From positions 1 to 6,844 of the forward strand of contig CALVEE010000074.1 in NCBI GenBank assembly GCA_944326495.1: a DNA stretch of 6,844 nt, given 5' to 3'. Position numbers and translations under genes: made by a program. The stretch is from Candidatus Gastranaerophilales bacterium (GTDB lineage: Bacteria; Cyanobacteriota; Vampirovibrionia; Gastranaerophilales; Gastranaerophilaceae). Of the stretch, positions 1-5,124 are shown piece by piece. Positions within the stretch are counted from its first letter, which is position 1, and each line of letters opens with the position of its first letter. The notes beneath the pieces were generated by a model. It was not told where the DNA came from and did not search any database. It worked only from the letters and a program-made list of their open reading frames with translations.

Positions 1-1
1 A

Positions 2-52
2 TTACTTAGAGAGCCGGTATTTAAAATTTTTGAACTGTTTGAAAAATATTAA
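2..52 (+). CDS. C-terminal end of an unidentified upstream gene
   Basis: An open frame enters from the left edge and gives 16 residues, ending in KIFELFEKY and a TAA at 50-52. The stop codon overlaps the AAGGA ribosome binding site of uppS, and only nine bases separate it from the uppS ATG, so the two genes are very probably co-transcribed and perhaps translationally coupled. The fragment is too short to name. In cyanobacteria, the diadenylate cyclase gene cdaA is often found just upstream of uppS, so that is a reasonable guess, but nothing in these 16 residues tests it. Confidence 0.6.
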   Translation, partial: LLREPVFKIFELFEKY

Positions 53-61
53 GGAAAAATA

Positions 62-766
62 ATGGAAGATATAAAAAAGATTGTAGAAGATTGTACCCTG
101 AAACACGTTGCAATAATTATGGACGGAAACAGACGCTGGGCAAAAGAGCGCGGACTGCCTTCTGCTGTCGGACATAAAAAAGGGGTTGATGCTCTAAAAG
201 CAGCAATGTGGGCTTGTGATGATTTCGGGATTAAATACCTTACGGTTTATGCGTTTTCTACGGAGAATTGGAACAGAAAGCCCGAAGAAGTAAGTTTTTT
301 AATGGATTTACTGGCGCAGACACTTAAAAATGAATTAAAAGAAATGCATGAGAATAATGTTGTAATCTCTTTTATTGGTGATACTACAAAATTAAGCCCG
401 AAACTGCAGGAAATCTTAAATAATTCGGTTGAGACAACAAAAAACAATACGGGAGTTAATCTTCAAATAGCATTTAATTACGGAGCAAGAGATGAAATAG
501 TCCATGCAGTAAGAGAGATTATAAAATCCGGCGAAACGGAAATAACAGAAGAAACAATTTCAAAACATTTGTATACAAGAAATATTCCGGATCCTGATTT
601 ATTAATAAGAACTGGCGGCGAGATGAGAGTTTCTAATTATCTACTTTGGCAGATTGCGTATTCCGAATTTATTGTGCTCAAAAATTTCTGGCCGGAGTTT
701 GATAAGCAGACTCTTGCAGAATGCGTAACAGAATACGCAAGAAGAAACCGTAGATTTGGCGCATAA
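62..766 (+). CDS. uppS: Isoprenyl transferase (undecaprenyl diphosphate synthase)
   Basis: This cis-prenyltransferase condenses farnesyl diphosphate with successive isopentenyl diphosphates to make the C55 lipid carrier used for peptidoglycan and other envelope glycans. The 234 residues are close to the usual family length. The signature HVAIIMDGNRRWA lies at residues 15-27, with the catalytic Asp21 equivalent to E. coli Asp26. Other family motifs are AVGHKKG (35-41), FSTENW (65-70), NYGARDE (139-145), RTGGEMR (183-189), SNYLLWQIAYSE (191-202), the acidic metal-binding residue of WPEF (Glu212), and the typical RRNRRFG near the C-terminus. The start is supported by AAGGA at 51-55, six bases before the ATG. 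The gene follows another gene closely on its left. On its right, cdsA, a common neighbour elsewhere, is missing; instead it meets a convergent gene after 5 bases. The product acts at the inner face of the membrane. Confidence 0.97.
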   Translation: MEDIKKIVEDCTLKHVAIIMDGNRRWAKERGLPSAVGHKKGVDALKAAMWACDDFGIKYLTVYAFSTENWNRKPEEVSFLMDLLAQTLKNELKEMHENNVVISFIGDTTKLSPKLQEILNNSVETTKNNTGVNLQIAFNYGARDEIVHAVREIIKSGETEITEETISKHLYTRNIPDPDLLIRTGGEMRVSNYLLWQIAYSEFIVLKNFWPEFDKQTLAECVTEYARRNRRFGA

Positions 767-771
767 CATTA

Positions 772-1236
772 TTACCAGATACCATCAAATATATCTGATA
801 TAAAATCTATTGCATCATCTGAATATTCTTTTAGTTTCATTTTTAAAGGATTTTTATCTTTAGCGGCCAAATAATCTAAAGCAATAGCAGATGTTATTAA
901 TGCTGCTCCAATGGCAATATAGCTTTTTAAATTTGTGTTCTCGTCTTCCTTATAGTTAAATTTATCAGTGAGATATGAAATTCCAACTCCCATTGCGGCT
1001 GTAAGTCCAATTCCGGCTGCCATTTTTACAGGATTTCTGTTTTTATATTCTTTAAACCCGTTTTTGTATATAAGCGGGGTAAATCCTGTTGCCACAGCCC
1101 CTAATGATGCTGACATGAAAGCATTTCTTTTGTTAAATTTTTGCTTAGATTTATCGGGCTGATTTTGTGCACGAAAAGAGTACTTATAATTATCAAAACT
1201 GTATGCTTTTATATTTCGGGTTTGAAAAATCTTCAT
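772..1236 (-). CDS. Small three-helix membrane protein, unknown function
   Basis: I do not recognise this protein. The frame opens at 1260, but I prefer the ATG at 1236 (154 residues, beginning MKIFQTRNIK), because an extended -10 promoter lies just upstream of 1260 and would start transcription near 1256, leaving about 20 bases of leader for the 1236 start. Neither start has a strong Shine-Dalgarno sequence. Numbered from 1236, three hydrophobic stretches suggest membrane helices at about residues 40-57 (after a basic Lys/Arg-rich segment), 71-89 and 105-123, followed by a charged, acidic tail ending DIFDGIW. Near the N-terminus is YSFRAQ, which recalls the VAFKGG of the 474-residue protein in this window. 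It is the last gene of the minus-strand string, 51 bases after gatD (27 from the longer start), and probably also receives read-through from it. Function: none proposed. Confidence 0.7.
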   Translation of the reverse strand: MKIFQTRNIKAYSFDNYKYSFRAQNQPDKSKQKFNKRNAFMSASLGAVATGFTPLIYKNGFKEYKNRNPVKMAAGIGLTAAMGVGISYLTDKFNYKEDENTNLKSYIAIGAALITSAIALDYLAAKDKNPLKMKLKEYSDDAIDFISDIFDGIW

Positions 1237-1262
1237 TACACACCATAAGATTAACAACATTT

Positions 1263-1271
1263 ATTATAGCA
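1263..1271 (-). promoter_or_regulatory. Extended -10 promoter for the small membrane protein gene
   Basis: On the minus strand the bases read TGCTATAAT, a perfect TATAAT with the TGn extension, placed so that transcription would begin near 1256. There is no good -35 element at 17 bases (CTAATA), which an extended -10 can tolerate. It lies in the 27-base gap between the gatD stop and the 1260 ATG, so this gene may be expressed on its own as well as from the operon. Confidence 0.45.
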
Positions 1272-1287
1272 TATAAAAGCAGAGATA

Positions 1288-1992
1288 TTAGTATTTTTTA
1301 CCCCTAAGCGCATTGTGTGCTAAATTTTCTATTTTATCATCCAGTGGTTCAGGTTTGAAGCCGAGTGCAAGTTCAAGCAGGTAGTCTGCAAACTGCGGAT
1401 TTTTAGGTAAAAATGAACCGTGGAGGTATGTGCCAAATACATTTTTAAATCTTGCTCCTTCTAGCTTATCTCCGCCATTATTGCCGTTCCCAATAAGAAC
1501 TGTCCCGATAGGTTCCGTTTCTCCCTCAAGATAAGTTAGTCCGCTGTGGTTTTCAAAACCTACAAGGGTGCCGTTTTCTATTAAATCTGTTTTAATAGTA
1601 ACATTTCCGATGAATCTATTGTCTCCGGCAACGGTATAAGCATCAAGCAGGCTTATTCCTAAAAGTTTTTCACCGTTATGAGGCTGATAATAATGCCCCA
1701 TAAGCTGATAGCCGCCGCAAATTCCTAAAAATACCGCCATTCTGTCGCGTTCTTGCGTCAAAAAATCTTTATGTTTTTGAAGCTCTTTAGAAACCTCTAT
1801 TTGCTGTAAATCCTGCCCGCCTCCGATAAAATAAATATCATGTTCTTTGATTTTATCTCCGATATTTATCTCATCAAGTTCAACCTCAATTCCTCTCCAC
1901 TCGCAACGTTTCTTCAAGGCTAAAATGTTTCCGCCGTCGCCGTAAATATTAAGGAGCTTCGGATATAGATGAGCTATTTTAATTCTTGTCAT
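1288..1992 (-). CDS. gatD: Lipid II isoglutaminyl synthase, glutaminase subunit GatD
   Basis: GatD is a class I glutamine amidotransferase that releases ammonia from glutamine and passes it to the Mur-ligase-like partner MurT, which converts the D-Glu of the lipid II stem peptide to D-isoglutamine in the cytoplasm. The 234 residues match the family in length. Features: the N-terminal HLYPKLLNIYGDGGNI (8-23); IGGGQD (56-61); the nucleophile elbow GICGGYQLMG with Cys92; the Arg of DNRFIGN (Arg126), which corresponds to the glutamine-binding arginine of S. aureus GatD; and TYLHGSFLPKNP with the catalytic His191. The last two motifs separate it from CobB/CobQ synthases, which carry an extra N-terminal synthetase domain. 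Its ATG overlaps the recO stop in an ATGA arrangement, and AAGGA lies nine bases upstream within recO. The partner murT, usually adjacent, is absent from the window. Confidence 0.92.
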   Translation of the reverse strand: MTRIKIAHLYPKLLNIYGDGGNILALKKRCEWRGIEVELDEINIGDKIKEHDIYFIGGGQDLQQIEVSKELQKHKDFLTQERDRMAVFLGICGGYQLMGHYYQPHNGEKLLGISLLDAYTVAGDNRFIGNVTIKTDLIENGTLVGFENHSGLTYLEGETEPIGTVLIGNGNNGGDKLEGARFKNVFGTYLHGSFLPKNPQFADYLLELALGFKPEPLDDKIENLAHNALRGKKY

Positions 1993-2753
1993 ACAGCCAT
2001 TTCCTTAATAAGTTTTACTGATTTTTGGCGTTTATTGGTATGAGTTTTTATGTATTCATCCAGCAAATCAAAACAAACCTGACAGACTTTTTCGGTTGCT
2101 TTTTTATCGTAATCGCTCTCATAGTCGAAATCAAACTGGAGCATAGCTTGCAGAAAATCTCTTATTTTATGGTGCATTTTAAGTTTCACGCCCAAATGTT
2201 CATTGCATTCCCTGCATATAATTCCGCCCATAGAAGATGAAAAATACATATCTTCATCGAGAACCTGCTCCCTGCAGCATAGGCAGGTATCTAATTCTAC
2301 ACAAAAGCCCATAATTAAAAGTATTTTTAACTGAAATTTTATAGCAGCAATAAGCATATCCTTTTTTTCTTTGGCGTCAGAAATGCGGTTAAGAGCTTTG
2401 TATAAAAGGTCATAAATCTCTTTTGAGGCAGCTTCCGAGCCTTCACCGAAATTCATTACAACTTCCGAAATATAAGAAGACAACATCAATTTATCCATAT
2501 CTTCTCTTGTTTTGCGAAAATGATTAACTGTTTGCGCCTGCACGATTGTATCCATCGAACGGCCTTTAAGAAGCTGCAGAGAGTTTGCAACAAGTAAATC
2601 CATTCTTGCACCGAGCTTGCTCTTAGGCTTTTTTATCCCTTTTGCCACTCCTTTAATAAGCCCGTTTTCCTTGGAGTACATAACTATTATTTTGTCCGCA
2701 TCATTCAGATTATAAGATTTTAGGTTAATCGCTTCCGTAACATAATTATTCAT
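1989..2753 (-). CDS. recO: DNA repair protein RecO
   Basis: RecO is the recombination mediator that, with RecR (and RecF), loads RecA onto SSB-coated single-stranded DNA at gaps. I place the start at the ATG at 2753, giving 254 residues, a normal RecO length. The open frame continues 39 codons further upstream, but that extension lies inside pilT and does not look like RecO. The chosen start has GAAGG six bases upstream. The N-terminal OB-fold begins TEAINLKSYNLNDADKI and continues with ENGLIKGVAKGIKKPKSK, the typical basic stretch near residues 30-47. A four-cysteine zinc site is visible: Cys157-x2-Cys160 (within DTCLCC) and Cys180-x2-Cys183 (within GGIICREC). The gene overlaps pilT by 8 bases at its start and gatD by 4 bases at its end, a layout expected for translational coupling. 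Confidence 0.93.
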   Translation of the reverse strand: MNNYVTEAINLKSYNLNDADKIIVMYSKENGLIKGVAKGIKKPKSKLGARMDLLVANSLQLLKGRSMDTIVQAQTVNHFRKTREDMDKLMLSSYISEVVMNFGEGSEAASKEIYDLLYKALNRISDAKEKKDMLIAAIKFQLKILLIMGFCVELDTCLCCREQVLDEDMYFSSSMGGIICRECNEHLGVKLKMHHKIRDFLQAMLQFDFDYESDYDKKATEKVCQVCFDLLDEYIKTHTNKRQKSVKLIKEMAV

Positions 2754-3843
2754 AATAAGCCTTCGTTCCCTGATATACGCCTCTGAATATTTTTTCCAAT
2801 TCCGGCTCATCGTTTGAATTCTCAAGCGCTTCTTCCTGTGAAATAAAGCCTTTGTCAGTAAGTATCGCAAGCGATGTGTTCATGGAAATCATGTTATCAA
2901 TAGTGTTGTCTCTCAATAGTTCATAGATTTCGTCCGTATTATCTTTATTGATGTAATCCTTAATAGTAGAAGTTACAACCATAATTTCGCATGCCGGATA
3001 TCTTTTTTGTTCTTTTTCGGAGTAGATAAGCTTTTGCGCAATCGTAGCCCGAAGCGTTTCCGATAACTGTTTTCTTATTAAGTATCTGTTAGATTCTTCA
3101 AACATGTTTACAATTCTGTTAATCGTCTGCACTGCATCATTTGTATGCAAGGTTGATAAAACCAGATGCCCTGTCTCGGAAGCCTTAAGAGCAGCTTCCA
3201 TTGTTTCTTTGTCGCGGATTTCGCCTATAAATATAACATCAGGGTCTTGACGAAGTGCATATTTTATACCATCAGAAAATGTTCTTGTATCAACTCCGAC
3301 CTGTCTTTGAGAAACTATACTCTTTTTACACCCAAATACATACTCAATCGGATCTTCAATTGTAACAATATGTTTTGAGGCTGTTAAATTTATTTGATTA
3401 ATCAAAGAAGCAATAGTTGTAGATTTTCCGCTTCCGGTCGGGCCTGTTACAAGAATAATCCCGTTCTGGTATTCCACAAAAGAATGCAGAATATCCGGCA
3501 GCTCTAAATCTTTAAGCTGCGGAATATTATAAGAAATATTTCTTATAACAAGTCCCGGCTGGCCAAGCTGGCGGTTATAATTAACCCTGAATCTTGAGCA
3601 GCCTTTTATTTCGTACATAAAATCCACATCGCAAAGAGTAAGAATTTCATCTCTTATAGCAGTGGGAGCAATTTCTAAAATAGCACTGTCAAGCTCTTCT
3701 TTTGTAAGAGGAGGCATGTTTGTTTTCTTAATAAATCCGTTCTTTCTGATATATGGAGGATGTCCGACTTTCAAATGTTCATCTGAAGCGCCAGTTGCGA
3801 CAGCACTTTTTAAAAAGTGTATTATATTAAAATTCTCTCCCAT
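2746..3843 (-). CDS. pilT: Type IV pilus retraction ATPase, PilT family
   Basis: PilT is a hexameric ATPase at the cytoplasmic base of the type IV pilus; it powers pilin disassembly and so twitching motility, DNA uptake or surface sensing. The 365 residues are standard for PilT and too short for the extension ATPase PilB. N-terminal PAS-like domain: ASDEHLKVG (19-27, a variant of the usual ASDLHL) and RFRVNYNRQLGQPG (84-97). Core ATPase: Walker A GPTGSGKST (134-142), Asp box TIEDPIEY (161-168), Walker B IFIGEIRD (204-211, Glu208), and His box TGHLVLSTLHTNDA (224-237). The C-terminal region has SETLRATIAQKLI and an N-T-S-L-A-I-L helix that matches the PilT pattern. PilT and PilU cannot be told apart here. 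RBS AGGAG lies six bases before the ATG. No other pilus gene is in the window; pilT leads the recO-gatD string. Confidence 0.93.
   Translation of the reverse strand: MGENFNIIHFLKSAVATGASDEHLKVGHPPYIRKNGFIKKTNMPPLTKEELDSAILEIAPTAIRDEILTLCDVDFMYEIKGCSRFRVNYNRQLGQPGLVIRNISYNIPQLKDLELPDILHSFVEYQNGIILVTGPTGSGKSTTIASLINQINLTASKHIVTIEDPIEYVFGCKKSIVSQRQVGVDTRTFSDGIKYALRQDPDVIFIGEIRDKETMEAALKASETGHLVLSTLHTNDAVQTINRIVNMFEESNRYLIRKQLSETLRATIAQKLIYSEKEQKRYPACEIMVVTSTIKDYINKDNTDEIYELLRDNTIDNMISMNTSLAILTDKGFISQEEALENSNDEPELEKIFRGVYQGTKAYYE
2760..2764 (-). promoter_or_regulatory. Ribosome binding site that fixes the recO start
   Basis: The minus strand reads GAAGG here, six bases before the ATG at 2753. 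The alternative ATG at 2870, which would give a 293-residue protein, lies deep in pilT and is not needed. This site therefore argues for the shorter, 254-residue RecO. Confidence 0.6.
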
Positions 3844-3863
3844 ACCAATCTCCTCTTAACTTT

Positions 3864-3892
3864 ATCCTATCATTATTAAAAACTTTTGACAA
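3864..3892 (-). promoter_or_regulatory. Candidate promoter for the pilT-recO-gatD string
   Basis: On the minus strand, TTGTCA (3892-3887, five of six matches to the -35 consensus) is followed after exactly 17 bases by TAGGAT (3869-3864, four of six matches to the -10 consensus). Transcription would begin near 3857, leaving a short leader of about 14 bases that still contains the AGGAG ribosome binding site. It lies just downstream of the terminator of the 118-residue gene, which supports pilT as the first gene of its own transcription unit. Confidence 0.45.
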
Positions 3893-3898
3893 TAAGGC

Positions 3899-3925
3899 AA
3901 AAAAAAATCCGGTTTTATACCCGGA
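3899..3925 (-). terminator. Rho-independent terminator of the 118-residue gene
   Basis: On the minus strand, TCCGG (3925-3921) and CCGGA (3912-3908) form a five-base-pair GC-rich stem with an 8-base loop. It is followed directly by nine Ts (3907-3899). It sits 26 bases after the stop of the 118-residue gene and before the pilT promoter, so it separates the two units. The stem is short but the T-tract is strong. Confidence 0.75.
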
Positions 3926-3951
3926 AAGATTTATATAATAAATTAAGTTGA

Positions 3952-4308
3952 TTAGCAAGAATAGCTGCATCCACCGCCGGAGAAGCTTGAGCTTCCTGAT
4001 GAGAATGATACGGAAGATGATGCGATAGATCCACAAGACTCACCACCGCCTGCGTATGCGATAGAACCGCAGGATTCAGCTCCTGAATAAGCGATAGAAC
4101 CGCTTGTTTCGCAAGCTTCGCCAAATGCTACAATAGCTGCATCGCTCGGACCTGAATAAAAACTGCAGGTATCAACACCGCCGTCTGCAGGAGTTGTAGA
4201 AATAAGGGATGTATTATTTGAAATCAGATGTGTTGCTTTAGGAGCTGCATCTGAACCTATAAACATAAAGCATGTATTTTGTTTATCGTCTGTTGATAAT
4301 GTGAGCAT
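3952..4308 (-). CDS. Ser/Gly/Cys-rich repeat protein (118 aa), unknown; possible modified-peptide precursor
   Basis: I do not recognise a family. The ATG at 4308 has AAGGA eight bases upstream, and a strong terminator follows the stop, so the frame looks genuine. Residues 1-60 are mixed in composition, with no signal peptide or membrane helix. The last 53 residues (66-118) contain 19 Ser, 11 Gly and 5 Cys and end in GGGCSYSC; Cys occurs at 13, 48, 66, 80, 92, 114 and 118. Residues 67-99 are three tandem units: ETSGSIAYSGA, ESCGSIAYAGGG and ESCGSIASSS. Such a tail could be a core for thiazole/oxazole or thioether formation in a RiPP, a disulfide-bonded secreted peptide, or a low-complexity surface protein. 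No maturase, protease or exporter gene is in the window, so the RiPP reading is only a hypothesis. The promoter is unclear; a TATATA run at 4341-4349 is the best -10 candidate, without a good -35. Confidence 0.75.
   Translation of the reverse strand: MLTLSTDDKQNTCFMFIGSDAAPKATHLISNNTSLISTTPADGGVDTCSFYSGPSDAAIVAFGEACETSGSIAYSGAESCGSIAYAGGGESCGSIASSSVSFSSGSSSFSGGGCSYSC
4012..4110 (-). repeat. Three in-frame tandem repeats within the 118-residue gene
   Basis: Each unit encodes E-(S/T)-(C/S)-G-S-I-A-(Y/S). At DNA level the plus strand shows GCGATAGA at 4022, 4058 and 4091, spaced 36 and 33 bases apart, that is 12 and 11 codons. Units two and three carry Cys at the third position; unit one has Ser there, but Cys66 sits immediately before it. 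The repeats have diverged at third positions, so this is not a very recent duplication. Confidence 0.8.
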
Positions 4309-4354
4309 AACCTTAATCCTTACTATTATGAAGTGTTTACATATATATAAAGTA

Positions 4355-4389
4355 AAAAAGATAAGTCTGATTTCACGACTTATCTTTTT
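4355..4389. terminator. Perfect 13-bp stem-loop, terminator-like on both strands
   Basis: AAAAAGATAAGTC (4355-4367) and its exact complement GACTTATCTTTTT (4377-4389) enclose a 9-base loop. The A-tract on one side and T-tract on the other make it a potential bidirectional rho-independent terminator. On the minus strand it lies 46 bases before the ATG of the 118-residue gene. It would therefore shield that gene from upstream transcription or, if the promoter lies further up, act as an attenuator in its leader. Confidence 0.7.
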
Positions 4390-4423
4390 CTTTACAAAAG
4401 TTTACATAAAGGTTTGTATATAT

Positions 4424-4452
4424 TTTACAACTGTACAAAATAATCTTATAGG
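4424..4452 (+). promoter_or_regulatory. Possible rightward promoter into the repeat cluster
   Basis: TTTACA (4424-4429, five of six -35 matches), a 17-base spacer, and TATAGG (4447-4452, four of six -10 matches) point rightward, with a start near 4459, just before the first hairpin repeat unit. The surroundings are AT-rich, so a chance match is quite possible. If real, the repeat cluster would be transcribed as a structured RNA. Confidence 0.25.
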
Positions 4453-4469
4453 TTTTGCCTTAGCTCAAC

Positions 4470-4551
4470 TTGAAATTCTTCCCTCTCCTTACAGGAGAGG
4501 AGCAGCCGTGTTTGAGGCTGTGCCGAAAACTACGGATGCGGTGAGGGGGCA
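4470..4551 (+). repeat. Palindromic repeat unit 1 (box, two hairpins, GGTGAGGGGGCA tail)
   Basis: The unit begins with the box TTGAAATTCT (4470-4479). Two bases later comes an 8-bp hairpin, CCTCTCCT/AGGAGAGG with a TAC loop (4482-4500). A second hairpin follows, CAGCC/GGCTG with an 8-base loop (4503-4520), and then the tail GGTGAGGGGGCAG (from 4540). The same box and hairpin layout recurs at 4893-4923, and the tail recurs on the minus strand at 4849-4860. This identifies it as a copy of a dispersed small palindromic element rather than a gene. Confidence 0.65.
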
Positions 4552-4704
4552 GTCTGTAAGAACAAATAAAAGAATAAAGTAAATTTTAAAAAAGCTGTTC
4601 GTTTAAATAATATAGTTATAAGTTAACGTTGGTCAAGTATAACCAACCGACTGCTCAATTTTTGTGAAGTAAATTTTATATCATTAATTTCTCCCTTACG
4701 GGCT

Positions 4705-4740
4705 GGCACCCATCCTAACCTTCCCTCAAGGGAAGGAATG
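4705..4740 (+). repeat. Palindromic repeat unit 2 (CACCCATCC box plus hairpin)
   Basis: A CACCCATCCTAA lead (4707-4718) precedes the hairpin CCTTCCC-TCAA-GGGAAGG (4719-4736). It is an inverted, diverged copy of the unit at 4761-4795, whose minus strand reads CACCCACCCCTG followed by a similar hairpin. Confidence 0.6.
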
Positions 4741-4760
4741 CTGTATGCTTGGCGCCAGCT

Positions 4761-4795
4761 CCCTCCCTTTTGAGGGAGGGCAGGGGTGGGTGCTG
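4761..4795 (-). repeat. Palindromic repeat unit 3, inverted partner of unit 2
   Basis: The hairpin CCCTCCCT-TTTG-AGGGAGGG (4761-4780) is followed by CAGGGGTGGGTGCTG (4781-4795). On the minus strand this is CACCCACCCCTG plus hairpin, the same layout as unit 2. The CACCCA of unit 2 (4707-4712) and TGGGTG here (4787-4792) can pair, so the two units could fold into one roughly 90-base structure with two internal hairpins. Confidence 0.6.
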
Positions 4796-4848
4796 ATTAA
4801 AGTTATTGTAGAGAAGGTATGTCCAGCTGACAAATCCCCTTACTGGTT

Positions 4849-4869
4849 TGCCCCCTCACCAAGAATTTC
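4849..4869 (-). repeat. Truncated repeat unit (box joined directly to tail)
   Basis: The minus strand reads GAAATTCTT immediately followed by GGTGAGGGGGCA. In unit 1 the same box and tail are separated by about 60 bases of hairpin sequence, so this looks like an internally deleted copy in the opposite orientation. Confidence 0.45.
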
Positions 4870-4892
4870 TAATACTCAACTTATATTTTGTA

Positions 4893-4992
4893 TTGAAATT
4901 CTATCCTCGCCCGCAGGGCGAGGAGTGTTGCAAGCTTTGATTTTTATTTGGACATTTGTACCCATATGGAAGTCAATCCGACGGGGCAGGGG
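4893..4992 (+). repeat. Palindromic repeat unit 4, same plan as unit 1
   Basis: The box TTGAAATTCT (4893-4902) is identical to that of unit 1. Two bases later follows an 8-bp hairpin CCTCGCCC/GGGCGAGG with a GCA loop (4905-4923). Unit 1 has TCCT/AGGA in the inner stem where this one has GCCC/GGGC, so the changes keep the pairing. A GGGGCAGGGG tail lies at 4983-4992. The stretch between hairpin and tail does not match unit 1. Confidence 0.55.
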
Positions 4993-5124
4993 TTCTAACT
5001 GATATTTGGTTGATATTTTTAACTCCCAATATTATCATAGACAGTAGCGGATTTACCCTCCACTGTTGTCCATAATAAATTTATATAAAAAGGTAGAAAA
5101 CAAATAAATATAAATATTAAAAGT

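Noticed and set aside
781..800. ATATC-T-GATAT palindrome as a terminator between uppS and the opposing gene
   Set aside because: The arms are separated by a single base, so no hairpin can form, and no T-tract follows.
1288..1992. Cobyrinate or cobyric acid synthase (CobB/CobQ) instead of GatD
   Set aside because: The N-terminal ATP-dependent synthetase domain is missing, and the 234-residue length and HLYPKLLNIYGDGGN start are those of GatD.
4012..4110. The tandem repeats as a CRISPR-like array
   Set aside because: The repeats are only about 8-12 bases at DNA level, vary in spacing (36 and 33 bases), stay in frame, and encode a repeated peptide unit. There are no cas genes.
3827..4124. Two overlapping minus-strand frames (3827-4036 and 3915-4124)
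   Set aside because: They lie in other frames of the 118-residue gene and extend through its terminator. Neither has a ribosome binding site comparable to the AAGGA of the 118-residue frame.
4171..4190. Double-glycine leader cleavage site in the 118-residue protein (Gly43-Gly44)
   Set aside because: The residues at -4, -7 and -12 from the Gly-Gly are Ala, Thr and Thr rather than the hydrophobic pattern of double-glycine leaders, and no peptidase-type exporter is nearby.
4301..4582. Plus-strand frame of 93 codons
   Set aside because: It runs antisense over the start of the 118-residue gene and then through the hairpin repeats; its C-terminal half is just translated repeat. It has no ribosome binding site and no recognisable domain.
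4577..4678. Direct repeat AAGTAAATTTTA (4577-4588 and 4667-4678) as a target site duplication
   Set aside because: It is AT-rich sequence where chance repeats are likely. The 78 bases between have no terminal inverted repeats, only a small GTTGGT/ACCAAC hairpin.
4745..5002. Plus-strand frame of 85 codons
   Set aside because: It is composed almost entirely of palindromic repeat units (for example the SLPFEGGQGW segment is the CCCTCCCT hairpin). It has no ribosome binding site.
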